This document shows, piece after piece, positions 1 to 10,516 of a stretch of 64,000 bases of DNA. The notes beneath the pieces were generated by a model, which was given only the letters and a program-made list of their open reading frames with translations, made no database searches and was not told the origin of the DNA. A program made the position numbers and the translations under genes. Position 1 is the first letter of the stretch. Each line of letters begins with the position of its first letter. The stretch is from Lampris incognitus (Eukaryota; Chordata; Actinopteri; Lampriformes; Lampridae), in assembly GCF_029633865.1 (NCBI RefSeq), contig NC_079220.1, positions 59,884,077 through 59,948,076 on the forward strand. Reading direction: 5' to 3'.

Positions 1-410
1 TTTTGCTGGACCAACCAATGAATAGCAGTCAGTGAATACAGTTTCAATTATCTGACTAGTTATAATGCCGCATTCGTTTATCCCGGAAGTGGGAGGTCGG
101 AAGTTGGGAACACGCCATTACCGACGTTCTGGTTCGAGCTACCAGGCGGGAATAAACACGGACGCCCGCAATGCTGACCACCGGAAGGTGCAGATATTAT
201 GGAAGAAGTCCAGAGTGGCGTTCAATGACCGCTCGCTAGCAACGTTGTCATATTTTCGTCAACAATAGGCTGGAATCAAATAATTTTTAATATCATCATG
301 GTTCAGAGTTTTCTTCTCGTTGCCAACGAGCATTTTCAAGTTAGCGACCTTGTGATTGGCGATAGATTAACCTTTTAAAACCGCTAATAACAACTGATAT
401 TCAGTTTTAT
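1..410. other. No gene recognised; AT-rich intergenic sequence
   Basis: No exon-like or RNA-like structure is supported here. The stretch around 90-160 (gggaggtcggaagttggg) has weak similarity in inverted orientation to 950-1045, where a similar ccgacctccgagttataat string occurs. Both may be diverged ends of one old DNA transposon, but the match is too weak to call. Confidence 0.3.
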
Positions 411-751
411 ATTGTAGCGAATTCAGGGGGTGGGGGCAGCTTGGGACGCCAACCCGTGGCTCCCACACCACGAGCGGCTACGTTAACCGCTCGACTAAAG
501 GGTCCGACCCGTTAGCCAAGGGCTGAAGGGTCCGACCCGTTAGCTAAAGGGTTCGACCCGTTAGCCAAGGGCTGAAGGGTCCGACCCGTTGGCTAAAGGG
601 TCCGACCCGTTAGCCAAGGGCTGAAGGGTCCGACCCGTTGGCTAAAGGGTCCGACCCGTTGGCTAAAGGGTCCGACCCGTTAGCCAAGGGCTGAAGGGTC
701 CGACCCGTTAGCCTAGGGCTAAAGGGTCTACTTATCCGTGCACGCTACAGT
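411..751 (-). repeat. tRNA-like short element, copy 1, with internal minisatellite
   Basis: Read on the minus strand this matches the elements at 1163-1304, 1305-1460 and 15848-16002: a head with gtgcacggataagtagac, a middle with gggtcggaccc, then tcgactggttaacg and a GC-rich tail. The outer ends are attgtagcg (411) and cgctacagt (about 743-751), near-perfect inverted termini. The middle (about 488-725) is expanded into tandem copies of roughly 20 and 28 bp built on gggtccgacccgttagcc. The family looks like a tRNA-derived SINE in its interior but has inverted termini like a MITE; I do not know a name for it. Confidence 0.6.
488..725. repeat. Minisatellite, alternating ~20/28-bp units
   Basis: About nine tandem copies of gggtccgacccgtta/tggc, separated by either taa or the longer caagggctgaa spacer, so that units of about 20 and 28 bp alternate. 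The unit is the gggtcggaccc segment that occurs once or twice in the sister elements, so the array arose by local expansion inside copy 1. Confidence 0.8.
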
Positions 752-1162
752 ATGTTTAACCAACTATTGTACATGGTATCTTTGTTGATCTAAAAGCATA
801 CCATGCTGAAAATCAAACTTAAATGTGTTTTTAAAAGCATACAATCTTGTAAAGATTGATAAAGATTAATATTATTGACACTGGGGGGGCAGCCATGTTG
901 ATGTGACGTCATATAATTCCGTGTCGTGAACTGGGGGTTGAGAAAAGCAACCCGAGTTCGCGACTAGGAACTCCGAGCCCACGTGCAGTTTGAGTTTTCC
1001 TAGTGGGAACTAGGAATTTCCGACCTCCGAGTTATAATCAAACGCAGCGTCAGATTTGTTGCGTGGCAGGGCCGCTCGCAGATGCCATGTCAGAAGTGGG
1101 ATGGTGAGCTCGTGAAAGGACCGTGAGGCCAGCGGAAGCGTTTCCCGAAAGGGGGGGGGGGT

Positions 1163-1304
1163 AGTGTAACGTAAACAAATAAGTAGACACGTTAGCCCTT
1201 GGCTAATGGGTCGGACCCTGTAGCCCTTGGCTAATGGGTCGGAGCCTGTAGTCGACTGGTTAACGTTGTCGCCCGCGGTGCGGGAGATCCGAGTTCACTA
1301 CAAT
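1163..1304 (+). repeat. tRNA-like short element, copy 2
   Basis: Shares aataagtagacacgttagcc, two copies of the gggtcggaccc segment, tagtcgactggttaacgttg and the closing ttcactacaat with the other copies. The tggttaacg and gagttc strings resemble degenerate Pol III A and B boxes. It abuts copy 3 head to tail. Confidence 0.6.
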
Positions 1305-1460
1305 ATTGTAACGTGCATGGATAAGTAGACACGTTGGTCCTTGATTAACGGGTCGGACCCTTTAGTCGACTGGTTAACGTTGTCGCTTGCGGTGCAGGAA
1401 ATACTGGCTCGCGTCCTGGCTGTGGCGATTCCCAGGCTGCCCCCCAAATCCACTGCAATA
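1305..1460 (+). repeat. tRNA-like short element, copy 3
   Basis: Starts attgtaacgtgcatggataa, continues through gggtcggaccctttagtcga and ends with gattcccaggctgcccccc and cactgcaat. It is directly adjacent to copy 2, and the attgta/tacaat junction is shared at 1300-1310. Confidence 0.6.
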
Positions 1461-1461
1461 T

Positions 1462-1960
1462 TTTGACCACTGCAATGTGGAAAATTGTAAAGTGGAGAAG
1501 GTGCAAGCAACGTGCCTGCACTGCAAGGGAAATCATGATATGGGGTCAGAAAAATATCCAAAAAGAATTGAACAGGAGAAAGTGAATAAGATGAGCAGGA
1601 AAGGGCTTGTCATATGCTGAAGCCACTAAGAGAATGGAGAGAAACAATGAAAATTATGTGAGCCAAAAAGCTAATGAGGACAAGTCAGTCAGGAAGCATG
1701 CTGAGTTTTGCTTTGTAAGGACCATCTGAAGTTTTTTGGCCTTTTTGGAAATGGTAATTAACTGTACTGCTGGAGTCGAAAGGAAGTCTGTGAGAATTGA
1801 CATAATTGTAGTTGCAGCAAGGACATTTCTGGGTATTGTAGAAATGTCTGGAGAAGGTGTGCAGCAGCTGCTGATAGAGGCGTTTAGTCCCTCTCAGAAG
1901 CCTGTGAAATAACTAGTTTAATTGAGAAAACGAGTTTGTTTTTTTTAGGTAAATTGACAT
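1462..1960 (+). pseudogene. LINE ORF1 zinc-knuckle remnant
   Basis: The + frame around 1500-1620 reads ATCLHCKGNHDMGSEKYPKR followed by IEQEKVNKM, then stops. The spacing C-x2-C-x3-H-x6-(C) matches the last CCHC knuckle of gag-like ORF1 proteins of non-LTR retrotransposons, with the final Cys changed to Tyr. The lysine-rich helix after it is also typical. Stops and frameshifts follow, so it is a dead fragment. The exact clade cannot be told from this length. Confidence 0.45.
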
Positions 1961-3050
1961 TTTGATCCACTCTCCGTTCCAGTTGGTGGCGGTAGTGCAC
2001 CAAATCTTTGTTTGCCAACCGCCAATAATCCTAAAAGAAGAAGATTTGCTCGTATTTCCAGAGGTTCTGCACAAGATGGGAGTGCTACACAAGGCTCAGC
2101 TGTCAGCTAGACGCAAGCAAACCATGTGAGCTTTCTCAACTTAGCCTCAGCCACTTTAAAGATGGTGAATAAGAGGTTCGTTGTAACCTCCGGGCTCACT
2201 TTCAAGGCCCAGCTGTTGTTGGGTATTATGGTGAAGAACCATTATCTGTTTCTGCCTGTTGCATTTAGGAAGAGGGTTTTTAATGTATCTCACAGCAAGA
2301 GCATCCCGGGTGTGATCCCTATCCTTCTGTTTGGAGTTTGAATCTCCTGCCTGTTTTTGTTGGGGTTTCCTCCAAGTCCAAAGGCAAGCATTTTTGTGAG
2401 CTGGAAACCTTTCAATTACCCAAAAGTGTGAATGAGAGTGAGATCGTGTGTGGACCCCATGATTTACAGGAAACATGCACAGGATGTCTCCCTGCCTATG
2501 CTCCAGCCCACTATGTTCCAAATCGAATGATCCACTGAATGAATTGATGGCTTGAATTGAATTGATCAAATGAATTCATGGCTTCTGTGTCTCTAAAAGG
2601 AAGTCTGCTGGCTATTATTCTAAATTTGTCAAATCTACAAATAATTACATTAAATGACCATGCAAACCATTGTTTTAAACTGTAAACTTAGGTTCGGGAA
2701 GCTGTACATTCACCACTTTTTTTCTCTTTTTTTTAAATAGACGTGGCTAAATTTACACCGCCAGCTGCCAGGGGCGCTCATGATCCAGTATCACAGCCTT
2801 ATCGCCACAGCGAACACATTCTGCTTCCGGTTTATATGAGCGCCATGTGACAAGTTCTGTCAAGTTAGCTAGAGAAACACAGCCCAATACCAGAAGTACT
2901 TGAGAGTTTACCTTCAAAATAAAGCTGTCTATGTGGGGTGTACTGCACAGCAACATGACACAAACGGTACGAAACTATAGTATATCAATAAGACGAGTTG
3001 TTTATTCTGAATCTTGAAATGAAGCCTCGTTTGCCTAGCTACAGGAGCAC
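1961..3050. other. Intergenic, no gene recognised
   Basis: Short open frames occur on both strands, but none resembles a known family or has convincing splice borders. The string gttggtggcggtagtgcacc near 1982 is a motif I associate with dispersed fish repeats. Several T-rich runs are present around 1940 and 2720. Confidence 0.3.
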
Positions 3051-3059
3051 ATGGTTCTC

Positions 3060-3570
3060 AAAGATTCAGTAGCAATTATACCACTGCTCAAATCGGTCTC
3101 CTGTTTACACTCGCCCCCTACAGGCGGTGCAGGACCAGGGCTAAAAGGATTATTATGGATCCCCATCGCCCCGATAACGGTGCGTTTCAGCCGCTGCAGT
3201 CAGGCAGACGTCTCCGTAGCCACAAGGCCAACAGTGGGAGACTCAGAAGGAGTTTCTTCCCCTAGGCCATATCATCATCATCCTCGGCGGTCACTCGGGG
3301 TCGAGTATGACTGTCCTCCTTCTGGGTCCTCAGGTGGGCGTAGAGGCCGATACTGGAGTCGCATAATGGGAGGATGCCTGCACGTGACAGCTTTTTACGT
3401 GGAGTGGCTGATGCACCTGCAGCCACCACACAGTCCTGGGCAGAGTCCCGTGGCATGGAGAACCAAGATGATCGGGGACCACCCTCTGCTGCAGCCCTCA
3501 TCCGCCTTCACTGCCGTTGTGACCTGGAGACATCTTTCACCACTTCCGCCATTGGGGTCTTTGGTCTTTG
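3060..3570 (-). pseudogene. LINE ORF2 C-terminal fragment with C2H2-like finger
   Basis: On the minus strand 3501-3262 reads through ATPRKKLSRAGILPLCDSSI and GLYAHLRTQKED and ends in a run of acidic residues and a stop. Many fish non-LTR retrotransposons end ORF2 with a C2H2 finger of the form C..C...SRIGLYAHLRTH. The same design closes the LINE at 22863-23759 (ARQCGSLIGLYSHKKTHK). Only the last part of the protein remains, and the first Cys pair is eroded. A polycytosine run and a (CA)n tract lie on the upstream side. Confidence 0.6.
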
Positions 3571-3694
3571 TTGGATCGCGCTTCATCTGGGACCCCCCCC
3601 CCCCCCGACCTATCCGCCTTGGATCAATCAAGTTGCATTTTTTATAGCGCCTCTCTAGCTGCAACAGCCAGTCAAAGCGCTTTACAGTTAATTA

Positions 3695-3768
<74 letters not shown>
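3571..3768. repeat. Dispersed repeat with (CA)n microsatellite
   Basis: A C run at about 3591-3606 is followed by tttttatagcgcctctctag and agtcaaagcgctttacag, a module widespread in fish, and then by an almost pure (AC)n tract at 3699-3768. Open frames made only of Thr-His or Val-Cys here come from the dinucleotide. Confidence 0.75.
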
Positions 3769-3771
<3 letters not shown>

Positions 3772-3884
3772 ACCCTAGCAGGAGCCAAGCTCCGGACGGC
3801 ACAACTCTCGGGATCATTGGTACACGCAAGCTTCTCCACCACGGCAAGGTGGCGATCCAGGAGAAGGAATAGGCCATAAGGACA

Positions 3885-4215
3885 CTAAATACTACAACAT
3901 AACAATACATTTGTAATACTACCACCAGGTTTACCACTTTCCACAGACACTTTACGCTTTACTCATTCAGTCTGTTTACACATGTGTACTTGTTCTTACT
4001 TGTACTTGTACTGTGTACAGCAACTGCACGTTGTACATGTGTATTTACCGGGTTATACCTTCTGTATGCTTTTAATTGTATTGTATTTTTACTTTATTCT
4101 CATTTGTTGTTCATTTCTCTTGTTGCACCGTTTCTGAGTTGCCAAGAACCATTTCACTGCTTATTGTACTTGTACATGAAGTATGTGACAAACAAACCTT
4201 TGGATCTTGAAGTAA
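3885..4215 (+). repeat. Probable LINE 3' end
   Basis: The stretch from acactttacgctttactcat to gtatgtgacaaacaaacctttgg has the T-rich body and closing gtgacaaa-aaacctttg-atctt tail common to 3' untranslated ends of fish LINEs. No coding sequence is attached, so the family assignment is tentative. Confidence 0.4.
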
Positions 4216-4699
4216 GCAAATTACACAATGGGAGGACCTACACTCACAGATATTCAGATATGATCACAATTCTTTTGTTCTTTCTAGCATGGTCAGTGAT
4301 TGTATTTCTTTCTCCTTCTCTAGGGCGACCGGGCATGGACTGCCATTTAAAGAAATCAATGTCATCCATAAGTAAAATAATAATAATAAACTCAATATAT
4401 TATTAAATTAAAATTATTTTAGTATTATGAGGCATGTGTTTACTGAGATTTAGACTCGACTAAAACTCATGCATTCACTTGTTTTTATAGAGTATTGTAA
4501 CATTGTAGGAAAGACGTCTTGAGGACCTCGGGACATTTTCCACCACCACCTTCTGAGGACCGCGTGGCGGTTCCATGGACAGTATGTGGCCATGCCACAG
4601 CTCATTATTCACACACAGCTGTGACATCTTTTCATTCTTGACAAACTCTGCTTGAAATTCAACATACTGATATCCAAATATCAACTAAAGTCACATACG

Positions 4700-4948
4700 T
4701 TTGGGTCTTTATATGGGTTTGTTGCGCGTTAATGATAAACAGATGTGTTTACTGTGAAAGGTTACCGGAAGTCTTGTTCCTTACCCCTGTTGTCTTGACA
4801 ACTGGTCGATAAAGCCTGCCTTGTTGCATGTTGTGAGCGCATTCGGGAGCTGCCATTTTGTTTGGAGCCACTTTTGCGCGCAGTCGATGTTGTGAACGAG
4901 TTACACGGGAGGGGTCCGGGTACCGTCGGTCAGAGCTGTCGATTGAAA
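4700..4948 (+). promoter_or_regulatory. luc7l3: luc7l3 promoter and 5' UTR region
   Basis: The start of the gene lies in a CpG-richer stretch without a TATA box. The string gccattttg at 4852-4860 matches the reverse form of a YY1 site (GCCATnTT), often found at or just downstream of the start of housekeeping vertebrate genes. A two-codon upstream frame (atg ttg tga) sits at 4887-4895. The transcription start cannot be fixed from sequence alone. Confidence 0.5.
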
Positions 4949-7900
4949 ATGCTTTCCGCAGCGCAGTTACTCGATGAGTTGATGGGTCGGGACAGAAACT
5001 TGGCCCCCGACGAAAAACGATGCAACGTACGATGGGACCACGAAACGGTACGTTAGCTTTAGCCGTCTAGCTAGGCTACTTTTGCTAAGCTAACGCAAAC
5101 ACGACGTTTCAAGCGCTTCTGTTAGAAAAGACGTCATGTTGATGTAACGTCGCGCTCATTAGACGATGGGTGGAATGGCTGTTTTCTCGATGCCGCCTAA
5201 AAAGGGAAATTGTGAGCTGCTTCCGAGAATCGCGCTGATGTGTGCGAGCCGCATTGCTAACTCGGGCCGCGACGCCAGAGTCCGCGCTGCTCGTCTCGGA
5301 TTGCCCGCAGCCGGAAGCCCGCCCGCCCGCGGCGGTTGCTGCGTTTCAGCGGCGGCTTGCTGCGTTGCAGCGGCGGCTTGCTGCGTTTCAGCGGCGCTTG
5401 CTGTTTAGACGTCATCTGAAACACACAGTTTAGCGCATAACGCCTTAAAAGCACAAACACGCTGCATTGATCTTGTTTTTACGGTTTCCAACGTTCTCCA
5501 TCTTTTCTTCTTTTCTTTTTAATCACTTTCCGGTAAATCTGACGGCGGGCTACTGCTGAACAAAATTAAGATTGATTGGTGAACAGTTTGAAACAAAATG
5601 CACTTTGAACATTTGTTTGGGTAATAAGTCCTCTGAGATCGTTTATCTAGACCCTATGAATGAACAGTTGGCACGACCATGTGCTAAGATTCTGGTCTCT
5701 CCCTAACTAGGTGTGCCGCTATTATCTGTGTGGTTTCTGCCCAGCGGAGCTATTCACAAACACACGATCTGACTTGGGTTAGTATGAACCTTGGTGTACA
5801 GCTGTTGAACACTTGCTGCAGATACATTAGCAGTGAGTGCATTCATACATCATGCTTGGATAGTGGTGTAAATTGTTTTTCTTTTTCTAGGCCCTTGCGA
5901 GAAAATTCACGATGAAAATCTTAGGAAAATGTAAGTTCTCTTTGTGGATGTTAAAACCGTGTGTGTGTGTGTGTGTGTTTCCATTCCTGTTATCATTCAA
6001 TGACCTTTTTCTACTCTACCCTGCCCAGGTATGAGAAGAGCTCTCGGTTTATGAAAGAGGGCTATGAGCGGGACTTCCTTCGTTACCTACAGTCCCTCCT
6101 GGCAGAGGTGGAGAGGAGGATTCGCAGGGGCCATGCCCGTCTGGCACTCTCCCAGGCTCAGCAGAACGCAGGGGTCAGTTAAGTGTGTCTTGTATTCACT
6201 ATTCATAGCAAGGTGGGGATTCATTGTAATTCTGTCCTTGTCATATTTTTTGGAAACTATACAAGGATGGGCAACATGATCCAGAAAGGACTGGTGAGAG
6301 TGTAGGTCTTTGTTCCAACTAAGCAGTTACGCACCTGAGTCAATCAAAGTCCTTAGCAAAGACTTCAGGGCGCAACGGGGGTGCAGAGGTTGCAATGCAC
6401 ACAGGCGCCGCATCAGCGGGGGCGCCAAAAGACCGTACGCAAAAAAAATTGTAATGAAAAAATATAACGTGTAACTATATATTCTAATCCAAAATTCTAA
6501 TTTAAGTGAGAATATTTATAAATATTAAACTTTTAAAAAACAAATAGGCCTATAACCAGATATTGTTTACTGTACACTGTACTTTTGGCACTCCCGCTGA
6601 TGCGTCGCCTATGTGCATTACACCCTCTGCACCCCCCCCCCCCCCCGATTGTGCCCCTGAGACTATTGGTTGACTAATAGAATCAGGTTGGTTGCTTGGT
6701 TGGAACAAAGACCTCCACCCAAACCGGCCATTTCTGGATCATGTTGCCCATCCCTGGATCGGGCAAACCTAACTGCAACTGGCCGAGGCATGGCAAGACG
6801 AACTGGAGTAGTTGGTACCCGGGTGTTGCACGGCGGCTGCCCACTGCTCCTAGCTACACAGCTAGGATGGGTTAAACAGAGAGTAATTTCCCTACGGGGC
6901 TCAATAAAGTATCTCAAAATTTAAAAAATAATAGTCTGGGTGTAATTTGCTTTAGGAGTATTCCCTATACATCCTAAACATTGTGTCAGAAGAAGATGAT
7001 TCAGAGTTGTCAGTCTCTGTGCTACAATTCAGGTATTCATGTATTGATTGTTGTTTCTGCAGGGGCCTGGTCCATCAGGGAAGAATGAAGAGAAGATCCA
7101 AGTTCTGACTGAGAAAATTGAGGACCTAGTTGTACAGGTTTGTTTATTTTAGTATATATTCCCCCTCATAATTACTAAAGTTATTCAAATGATTGAATGT
7201 GCATGTTTATGTAAGTTTGACTGACGGTAGACTATGATACTGTTGTTATACAAGTCTTTGTTTTACCACAGCTGAAGCTACTCTTATTAACTAAATCCAT
7301 GCAGTATTTTTAATAATAGTTAAAAAAAACCTTATGTTTATTAGTTCTCTCGTTGATGGTGTGTGAATTCAGAATATCAGATGGTATATTGTTTAGTTAA
7401 AACGAACTTTTACATAGGATTGGCTCTAGATTGGGCGCTGCTGTCTTTGAACATCGTATTACACTGTTACAACACCTCTTCTGTAATTGCTGGTGTTATC
7501 AAATTGTGTAGTTTTTGGTCTCAAGTGTTTTCTGTCTCTGTATTTGGCACAGATTGAGGAGCTTGGATCAGAGGGGCGTGTGGAGGAAGCCCAGGGAATG
7601 ATGAAGCTGGTGGAGCAGCTGAAGGAGGAGAGGGAGCTACTCAGCTCCACCCCCTCAGTAAGTGAGTTAGCTATCTTAAGAGAGGACCTACAGTTGTTGG
7701 GAAAGGTAATAGATGCTGCTCAGTTAAGCGTTAGATTTTTTTGTGTAATACCTAGATGATTCTTTGCTCTGAATGTAGTCTAAGCTCCTGATGAAAACTG
7801 ATTGTGCAGTCTTTTTAATAAATACATAAACCAACACAAAAAGGATGTTGATTTTACCCTTTTGAGCCTATCTTGATTGATTTGAAGTTGATATAAAGTG

Positions 7901-10516
7901 GCAATCTTGAAGATTCCCACCTAAATAAATGCCTGTCAAGTTACTGTCTTTTGCTGAACGAGGCAACACAATGATGATTCAGCCTGTAAGAAACAACACA
8001 ACTGGAATCTTCCTGATTGCCACTTTAAGTTAATTTTTCAATTGAGATTTACGAACGATATTATGCTAGTGCTATTGCTGTTATTCATTTAGTGATTCAT
8101 GTCTCAGATGTACTGATATCAGAGATCAGACAGTGTCAAGCACTCGTCATTCAGTTGTCTGATGGATTTCCCTTGGTTCTAATCAAAAGTATGATTTAAT
8201 AGATTTTAAAAAACAAAACAGATTAACTTGAATGGGAAATTGCCTTTTAAATTGCATAATATGCAAAGATTTATTCTCTTTTTAAGTGTTTGTGCATTTG
8301 TTCCACTGTTGTATGAGCAACAAAAATCATTTTTATGTTTCATACTGCTTGATTGTTTTTGTTATACCCTAATATTGTGTTTGAATGTGCTGATCTTCCC
8401 AGACCATTGAGAGTTTTGCAGCCCAGGAGAAGCAGATGGAGGTGTGCGAGGTATGTGGGGCCTTCCTCATTGTGGGCGACGCCCAGTCCCGGGTAGATGA
8501 CCATCTGATGGGCAAGCAGCACATGGGCTATGCCAAGATCAAATCTACTGTGGAAGAGCTCAAGGTAACGTTGCCTGAGTGGTGTCTTGGTCCCATGTGG
8601 GAAATTGAGTTGAGTAGGCAACTATTGGGTGGGACGGGTCAATGATCTATGTGATCTTTTTTTATGTCAGGAAAAACTACGCCGTCGCTCAGAGGACCCC
8701 CTTGGAGAAAACCCTGCGGTCAGGAAGGACAGAGAAGACAGGGAGCGCGAGAGGGAGGAAAGGGAGAAGAAACGCAGGGAGGAGGAGGAGAAGGAGAAAG
8801 AGCGAGAGAAAGAACGTGAAAAAGAAAGAGAGCGGGAGCGTGAGAGGGAGCGAGACAGAGATCGAGACAGAGACAGAGACCGGGATCGGGAAAGAGAGAG
8901 GAGAGCGCGGCGAAGCCATTCTAATAGCCGCCACTCTAGCCGCACATCGGACAGAAAGAGAAGCCGATCCCGGGATCGCCGGAGGTCAAGGAGCAGGGAT
9001 AGGGACAGGGAACGCAAGCGCAGCAGGTAATGTCATCTGCTTTTATTCAAAATATTTAAAGTATAATCTTAATTCATTTTTGTTTTTTCACATAAGTCCT
9101 CTTTACACTGTAATTGTTTGAATATGGGAAAAGCAGAGCAGATTCACCAAAAGCTTGGGATTGCAAGCATTTCTTAGTCGGATTTAGTGGGTTCTGTTGC
9201 CCTGCTGCTGCTGGCCATTTTTCTGATGACCTGCCCCAAATAAATAAATTGCCATAAAACATAATTCAGAGCTTGAAAGTTTGTTCCATTATTTTATCAT
9301 ATCATCTGGTAGCTAAAAAGTAGTGTTCGAGAAATTGAGGGGCCAAGAATTTTTTTCTTTGATTTTTAAAAAGAATTGCAATTAGAATACTTAAAAGTGG
9401 ACAGAAAAAGTACTTCAATGAAGTCAACTGTATTCTCTTGTTCTTTTCTCTAGGAGCAGGGACAGGGAGAGGAGACGCAGCCGTGAGCGGTCGGACAGAA
9501 AGCGTCGCTCCCGCAGTCGTGAGAGGAGGAGGTCACGAAGCTCTGAGCGCAAGTCCCACCGCCAACGCAGCCGCAGCAGAGATAAAGACAGGGACAAAGA
9601 TAGAGACAAGGATAAGGACAGAGAGCGGTCCTCCAGAGACAAAGGTGAGGATATCTAGTTACTTTATGATTGGGATTTGTATTTACACCACAGGCCCCCC
9701 CCCCTTTTATCGGCGCAAACCAACTCAGACCTGCAAAGGGGCTCACACACTCATTCACATGTAGAGGAAAGTCATCAAAGGGCCAAAACAAAACAAAAAA
9801 TGATAGAGAGGCTGTGAAGGTAGAAGAAATTGCTTTATGCTTAGGGGATTTGGGGTCTGAACCAGTATTGAAAAATTTAAGGTAGATAATGGAAAAACAG
9901 TGTAAATTAAAAACAATATCGGTGATCTCCACTCTTGTATTAAATCAGTAATGCCACAGGATTTACTCAGGAGCTCTGCATATTTCAGGTTTACTGTTAT
10001 GGAATATGTTTGTTAAGGATGGTCTAGATCAGTTCTTGAGTTGATTGGTGTTTTTAAGATCTCTTGTTTCTTTGCAAAATGCCCTGACAAAGCCTTTTGC
10101 GAATTACTGAGACACATTATTGATGTGCACCCTCTCCTGGTTGGATGATTTCATTGTGTTCAATAAATACAATGACGGTAAAATGCATTTTTACCTCAGA
10201 ATTTTTAGTTAGCAGGAGAGCAGAAACGGCTATGGCAGCTACTGAAGAATTCCTAATTCAACAAAAACCCAGTGATCTTGGTGAGCAAACATGAATTTTT
10301 GATGTTGTGTCACCTTCTCTTTCAGACCGTAAGGACACAGAAGAAAGGAAGAGCAGCAGCTCTAAGAAAGACAAGCCCTCTGACAACAGCGATGCGGCCG
10401 CCACCAAGGCCTCGTCAGAAGTGGAGCCTATGGAGACTGCTGGCTCTGCCTCCTCACCCCTACTTAATGGCCAGCAAGAGCTCCTCCATTCTGAAGGTGA
10501 CACTCAGTCCAATTAA
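4949..10516 (+). CDS. luc7l3: LUC7-like 3 (CROP) splicing factor, ten coding exons
   Basis: Coding exons: 4949-5047, 5711-5777, 5891-5930, 6029-6173, 7063-7137, 7553-7657, 8403-8564, 8671-9026, 9454-9644, 10326-10516. All have GT-AG borders and join in frame to 476 aa. The start MLSAAQLLDELMGRDRNLAP is the family N-terminus. Residues 35-62 hold the first finger (C35, C40, C43, C58, H62). About 70-180 is helical, with a coiled coil rich in E/K/Q. Residues 192-217 hold the C2H2 finger (C192, C195, H211, H217). From about 232 the tail is RE/RD/RS-rich, then Ser-rich, ending EGDTQSN as in mammalian LUC7L3. Yeast Luc7 and its relatives are U1 snRNP components that help choose 5' splice sites; LUC7L3 is nuclear and RS-tail dependent. 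This copy looks intact. It is longer than the roughly 430-aa human protein, mainly in the charged tail. LUC7L and LUC7L2 are excluded because they start differently. Confidence 0.96.
5335..5404. repeat. Short tandem repeat in luc7l3 intron 1
   Basis: Three copies of a roughly 23-bp unit built on gctgcgtttcagcggcggct lie in the GC-rich first intron. The unit has no splice borders and I read it as non-coding. Confidence 0.75.
6262..6756. mobile_element. MITE with long inverted termini in luc7l3 intron 4
   Basis: The left arm begins caaggatgggcaacatgatc (6262) and continues through aggtctttgttccaac. The right arm, read on the minus strand from 6756, begins cagggatgggcaacatgatc and continues through aggtctttgttccaacc. 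The arms match over about 80 bp. The termini CARGGATGGGC resemble hAT-type non-autonomous elements. A second element (6366-6659) has landed in its middle. No clean target duplication was found at the outer ends. Confidence 0.7.
6366..6659. mobile_element. hAT-like MITE nested in the 6262-6756 element
   Basis: Left terminus cagggcgcaacgggggtgca, right terminus on the minus strand caggggcacaatcgggg. The arms stay similar over about 70 bp, through tgcagaggttgcaatgcaca and gcatcagcggg. The centre is AT-rich and non-coding. Neighbouring bases agactt and agacta may be an eroded 8-bp target duplication. A C run at about 6632-6646 lies in the right arm. Confidence 0.7.
7894..8027. repeat. Intronic inverted repeat in luc7l3 intron 6
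   Basis: taaagtggcaatcttgaaga (7894) and its mirror ggaatcttcctgattgccac (8004) form arms of 24 bp with two or three mismatches around an 86-nt loop. It could be a worn MITE or a structured intron RNA. See findings. Confidence 0.6.

Noticed and set aside
2156-2569. 137-codon minus-strand frame
   Set aside because: No domain, no start or splice context, and surrounded by repeat debris.
4475-4684. Minus-strand frame of about 60 codons upstream of luc7l3
   Set aside because: It has a protein-like look (LWHGHILSMEPPRGPQKVVV), but no family could be assigned and splice borders are not convincing. It may be a lone exon or a chance frame.
4862-4948. N-terminal extension of luc7l3 (frame open upstream of 4949)
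   Set aside because: The open frame begins with ttg, not atg. The family start at 4949 gives the conserved N-terminus exactly.
7963-8020. Possible box C/D snoRNA (atgatga ... ctga with ggcaa/ttgcc ends)
   Set aside because: The boxes fall inside the 7894-8027 inverted repeat, the stem spacing is asymmetric, and no internal C'/D' boxes or guide match can be shown.
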